DNA of 64,000 nt from Pontibacter sp. Tf4 (GTDB lineage: Bacteria > Bacteroidota > Bacteroidia > Cytophagales > Hymenobacteraceae), in assembly GCF_014212495.1 (NCBI RefSeq), contig NZ_JACKZC010000006.1, forward strand, positions 124,001-188,000, read 5' to 3'. Below the pieces are notes generated by a model. That model was not told the origin of the DNA, searched no databases, and saw only the letters and a program-made list of their open reading frames with translations. Below, in pieces: positions 61,390 through 64,000 of this stretch. Position numbers and translations under genes: made by a program. How positions within the stretch are numbered: position 1 is the stretch's first letter; every line of letters starts with the position of its first letter.

Positions 61390-61557
61390 GCTATTCTCCC
61401 GTCCTGTAACCACCTCATTTCTGCTCTCATACAACTAGCACTGCCACTGCTATAGTTTGACAGCGGCCTTTCTGCACTTTTTAATTAACGCGGGCCTGCA
61501 CATAAATGAGTTATCCAAAAAATAACTTATCTTGAACACCCTTTACGCAACCTTTTT

Positions 61558-62856
61558 ATGTCTGTTAAAACTGAAATCACGATGTCTCAGGATTTAGAGA
61601 AACGTAACGATTCCCGTGCCATTTATATCATTGGTGCGCTGTTCTTTATTTTCGGCTCCGTGACCTGGCTCAACTCGGTCCTGATCCCCTATCTTAAGAT
61701 CGCCTGCGAGCTCACCACCTTCGAGTCGTATTTTGTGACCTTTGCCTTTTACATCTCCTACTTTGTGATGGCTATTCCGTCGGCGTGGGTGCTGAAGGCG
61801 ACTGGTTTTAAGAAAGGCATGGCGGCCGGGCTGGCAGTAATGGCGCTGGGCGCCCTGATATTTATACCGGCTGCCCTGGAGCGCACCTATAGTTACTTTT
61901 TGCTGGGCCTGTTTGTGCAGGGTACCGGCCTGGCCTTGCTGCAAACAGCATCAAACCCGTATATCACCATCCTGGGACCTGCCGAGAGCGCTGCCAAACG
62001 CATCAGTGTGATGGGTATCTGTAACAAGGTGGGCGGCATTATCGCTCCTATTGTGCTGGGTTTCTTTATTTTCTCGGATGCCAACGAGCTGGATGCGCTG
62101 GTGGGTCAGCTTAACTCGATGAGCGTGCAGGAGAAAGCCGCCGAACTGAATGCCCTGGCCGCCCGCGTGATAAATCCTTACATTTTTATGGCAGTAGCAC
62201 TGGGCATACTGGCGGTGCTGGTGCTGTGGTCGAGCTTGCCGGAAGTAGATACCGACCAGGAAGACGAAACTATAGCCATGGCCAACACAGGCAAAACAAG
62301 TGTACTGCAGTTTCCGCATTTGTTGCTGGGCGTACTGGCGCTGTTCCTGTATGTAGGTGTTGAAGTTATTGCGGTAGATACCATTATCAGCTACGGTGTT
62401 GAGAACGGGTTTTCGCTGGAAGATGCCAAGTTCTTTGCCTCGTTTACCTTAGGTGCCATGCTGCTGGTCTACGTCATCGGTATCATCTCTATCCCGAAAT
62501 ACCTGAAACAGGATGTGGCATTAAAACTATCGGCTATCCTGGGCGTGCTGTTCTCGGTGGCTGCCATTCTTACAAGTGGTTATACCTCGGTGCTGTTCAT
62601 CGCTCTGCTGGGTCTGGCCAACTCGCTGATGTGGCCGGCTATCTGGCCGCTGGCTATTGCAGGGCTCGGCCGCTTCACTAAAATCGGTTCGTCGCTGCTG
62701 ATCATGGGTATTGCCGGCGGGGCCATTCTTCCGCTGGTATACGGCAGGTTATCCGAAGTGACAGACACCCAACACGGCTACTGGATACTGGTGCCATGTT
62801 ACCTGTTTATCTGGTACTATGCTACCAAAGGCCATAAAGCAGGCCGAAAGATCTAA
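61558..62856 (+). CDS. Sugar MFS transporter (FucP/GluP type)
   Basis: A 432-residue permease with 12 transmembrane segments. The N-terminal part has FFIFGSVTWLNSVLIPYLK and QGTGLALLQTASNPYITILGP, as in the FucP/GluP branch of the major facilitator family, which takes up fucose, glucose or galactose with protons. Starts at 61558 or 61582 are possible. It is followed by a terminator. The sugar cannot be told; no catabolic genes lie beside it. Confidence 0.88.
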   Translation: MSVKTEITMSQDLEKRNDSRAIYIIGALFFIFGSVTWLNSVLIPYLKIACELTTFESYFVTFAFYISYFVMAIPSAWVLKATGFKKGMAAGLAVMALGALIFIPAALERTYSYFLLGLFVQGTGLALLQTASNPYITILGPAESAAKRISVMGICNKVGGIIAPIVLGFFIFSDANELDALVGQLNSMSVQEKAAELNALAARVINPYIFMAVALGILAVLVLWSSLPEVDTDQEDETIAMANTGKTSVLQFPHLLLGVLALFLYVGVEVIAVDTIISYGVENGFSLEDAKFFASFTLGAMLLVYVIGIISIPKYLKQDVALKLSAILGVLFSVAAILTSGYTSVLFIALLGLANSLMWPAIWPLAIAGLGRFTKIGSSLLIMGIAGGAILPLVYGRLSEVTDTQHGYWILVPCYLFIWYYATKGHKAGRKI

Positions 62857-62865
62857 CTTACATAC

Positions 62866-62899
62866 AGCCCCGGCAGAGCGATCAGCCGGGGCTTTTTTG
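62866..62899 (+). terminator. Terminator after the sugar transporter gene
   Basis: Arms AGCCCCGGC (62866-62874) and GCCGGGGCT (62885-62893) followed by TTTTTT. Confidence 0.92.
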
Positions 62900-62921
62900 T
62901 TCATACCCCGAACTATAGTTC

Positions 62922-63470
62922 ATGCACATCAACATTCCCGGCCTCAGAAACTCCGGCCCCGACCACTGGCAAAGCCTCTGGGAGGCAGCTTACCCGGAGC
63001 AGTTTTACCGTATCAACCAACACAACTGGGACCAGCCCGACTGCGCCCTATGGACCGCACGCATAGAACAGGAACTACAGCAGTTTGACCTGAGCGAGGT
63101 GGTGCTGGTTGGCCATAGTGTAGGTTGCGCCGCTATCGTTAACTGGCACCAGCGCTTTGGCAAAAGGGTAAAAGCTGCCCTGCTGGTAGCCCCAAGCGAT
63201 GTAGACAACCCCGATTATCCCAGCTACATTACGGGCTTCAGTCCGCTGCCGCTGCAAAATCTGCCTTTCCCGACTATAGTTGTGGCCAGCACCAACGACC
63301 ATGTGGTAAACTATAGTCGCGCCAAACATTTTGCTAATTGCTGGGGAAGTGAGTTGGTAACGATAGAAAATGCCGGCCACATAGAACCGAAATCCGGGTA
63401 CGGCCCCTGGGACCAGGGACTGGAACTGATAGCACAACTGCACAACCAAACTATAGTTCCGAAACTATAG
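62922..63470 (+). CDS. RBBP9/YdeN-type serine hydrolase
   Basis: A 182-residue alpha/beta hydrolase. Nucleophile Ser in VLVGHSVGC, acid Asp in STNDHVV and His in ENAGHIE; the opening LRNSGPDHWQSLWE is the RBBP9 signature. Natural substrates are unknown. The last codons are AAA CTA TAG; the same CTATAG provides the stop codon of the convergent MBL-fold gene on the other strand. Confidence 0.9.
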   Translation: MHINIPGLRNSGPDHWQSLWEAAYPEQFYRINQHNWDQPDCALWTARIEQELQQFDLSEVVLVGHSVGCAAIVNWHQRFGKRVKAALLVAPSDVDNPDYPSYITGFSPLPLQNLPFPTIVVASTNDHVVNYSRAKHFANCWGSELVTIENAGHIEPKSGYGPWDQGLELIAQLHNQTIVPKL

Positions 63471-64000
63471 CAGCTGTAGTTGCTCGCCTTTAAAGTGCTT
63501 TATCGGCTTAAACGAGTTGGTAATGGTATAAATCGGGGTTTCCTGGTAACGCGATGCGATCACGACTTCGGTGCCGGCAGCATTCAGATCGAAAAGCTGT
63601 TTCAGCATGCCGGGGTTGTTGTTATCTTTTGATAAATGCGAGAGCAATACGTGGCTCATGTGGGCCGGCTTGTGCTCGGTAAACAGCGTGAGGGCCTGCT
63701 CGTTGGAGAGGTGCCCGTGCTTGCTGCGGATGCGTTGCTTCAGATAATACGGGTAACGGCCGCTGTCGAGCAGTCCGTCGTCGTAGTTAGCTTCAAGGAA
63801 AGCGGCATGGCACTGCCCAAAGTGCTTGATCACGTGCTCGCAGGGTTCGCCAATATCCGTAAATACCCCAACATTAATGCCCTCGTAGCTTACCATAAAA
63901 CTATGCGGGTCCGAGGCGTCGTGCCATTTAGGGAAGGCGGTTACCGTTAAATTGCCTACCTGTACCGGCTCATAAGCGGTAAACGAGATGGCAGTAATCG
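63465..64000 (-). CDS. MBL-fold metallo-hydrolase, C-terminal part (gene continues beyond the window)
   Basis: The frame is open to the edge of the window; the visible 178 residues start within ITAISFTAYEP. Motifs are FPKWHDASDPHSF, VGVFTDIGEPCEHV and MSHVLLSHLSKDNN, with metal-ligand Asp and His in the arrangement of the YycJ/WalJ-like branch of metallo-beta-lactamase-fold hydrolases. The metal-binding HxHxDH site would be upstream, outside the window. It ends CTG CTA TAG and overlaps the convergent gene by 6 bases. Confidence 0.87.
   Translation of the reverse strand, partial: ITAISFTAYEPVQVGNLTVTAFPKWHDASDPHSFMVSYEGINVGVFTDIGEPCEHVIKHFGQCHAAFLEANYDDGLLDSGRYPYYLKQRIRSKHGHLSNEQALTLFTEHKPAHMSHVLLSHLSKDNNNPGMLKQLFDLNAAGTEVVIASRYQETPIYTITNSFKPIKHFKGEQLQLL

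Larger units (their letters stand above)
57..63475. repeat. Highly iterated palindrome AACTATAGTT (core CTATAG) scattered over the window
   Basis: By hand I counted about 130 CTATAG cores and a little over 30 exact AACTATAGTT in 64 kb; equal base composition would give about 16 and 0.06. Examples of exact copies: 57-66, 920-929, 1320-1329, and near 6733, 7116, 14186, 21889, 26424, 37293, 41704, 51883, 54440, 56792, 59514, 60499, 62912. Copies are in both coding and non-coding DNA. In genes they are read in two frames (ACT ATA GTT and AAC TAT AGT); the third frame gives CTA TAG and occurs only as a gene end. Density falls sharply over 8.4-21 kb. Confidence 0.9.

Overview
The window is chromosomal DNA from a member of the Bacteroidota, most likely order Cytophagales, family Hymenobacteraceae (Pontibacter or a close relative; the genus is inference). 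Signs of this are SusC/FecA-style TonB receptors with an N-terminal carboxypeptidase-regulatory domain, a DUF4249 lipoprotein, LytS/LytTR and NtrC-type two-component pairs, TAnnTTTG promoter boxes, little Shine-Dalgarno signal, and a Sec/lipoprotein (clade II) NosZ. No tRNA, rRNA, CRISPR, phage or classical transposase gene is visible.

Layout. 1-0.8 kb: the end of a class II ribonucleotide reductase, a 140-bp inverted-repeat element and a group III truncated haemoglobin. 0.9-3.3 kb: a leftward operon (thioredoxin-like, lipoprotein, heme-copper-like membrane protein) behind Crp/Fnr-type palindromes. 3.6-7.5 kb: proline dehydrogenase, a large unrecognised protein, a QueD-like enzyme and a small lipoprotein. 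7.5-20.8 kb: two complete, diverged, head-to-tail nitrous oxide reductase operons, each cytochrome c-nosZ-membrane protein-nosL-nosD-nosF-nosY. 21-26 kb: an outer-membrane barrel protein, a LytS/LytTR pair and an acetyltransferase. 26.5-34.7 kb: a serine hydrolase, an aldo/keto reductase, an FtsX-type permease and a divergent NtrC-type pair. 35-43.5 kb: a TonB receptor with DUF4249 partner, DUF4260, an acyltransferase, MgtC, an EEP-family protein and a beta-propeller lipoprotein. 43.7-53.2 kb: a copper/silver-type efflux operon whose cusA is cut in two by an IVP-like element. 53.5-64 kb: an ion channel, PepSY protein, antiporters (one behind a SAM-I riboswitch and a polycysteine leader ORF), DUF72, cyanophycinase, a sugar MFS transporter, a small hydrolase and the end of an MBL-fold gene.

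How the parts fit. The nos operons and probably the 0.9-3.3 kb operon form a nitrogen-oxide respiration or detoxification group tied together by TGAC-N4-GTCA operators. The cus operon encodes inner-membrane pump, outer-membrane channel, two adaptors and several small metal-handling lipoproteins.

The strongest unexplained signal is not a gene. The perfect palindrome AACTATAGTT (core CTATAG) is scattered through almost the whole window, inside genes on both strands, between genes, in terminator loops, in the P3 hairpin of the riboswitch and as the stop codon of at least eight genes. By hand I count about 130 CTATAG cores and a little over 30 exact 10-mers in 64 kb, where equal base composition would give about 16 and less than one. 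It is strikingly sparse in the two nos operons. It behaves like the HIP1 palindrome of cyanobacteria, but the sequence is different and I know of no description of it. Other items of note are the split cusA, the SAM riboswitch plus hexacysteine leader, and the twin nos clusters.
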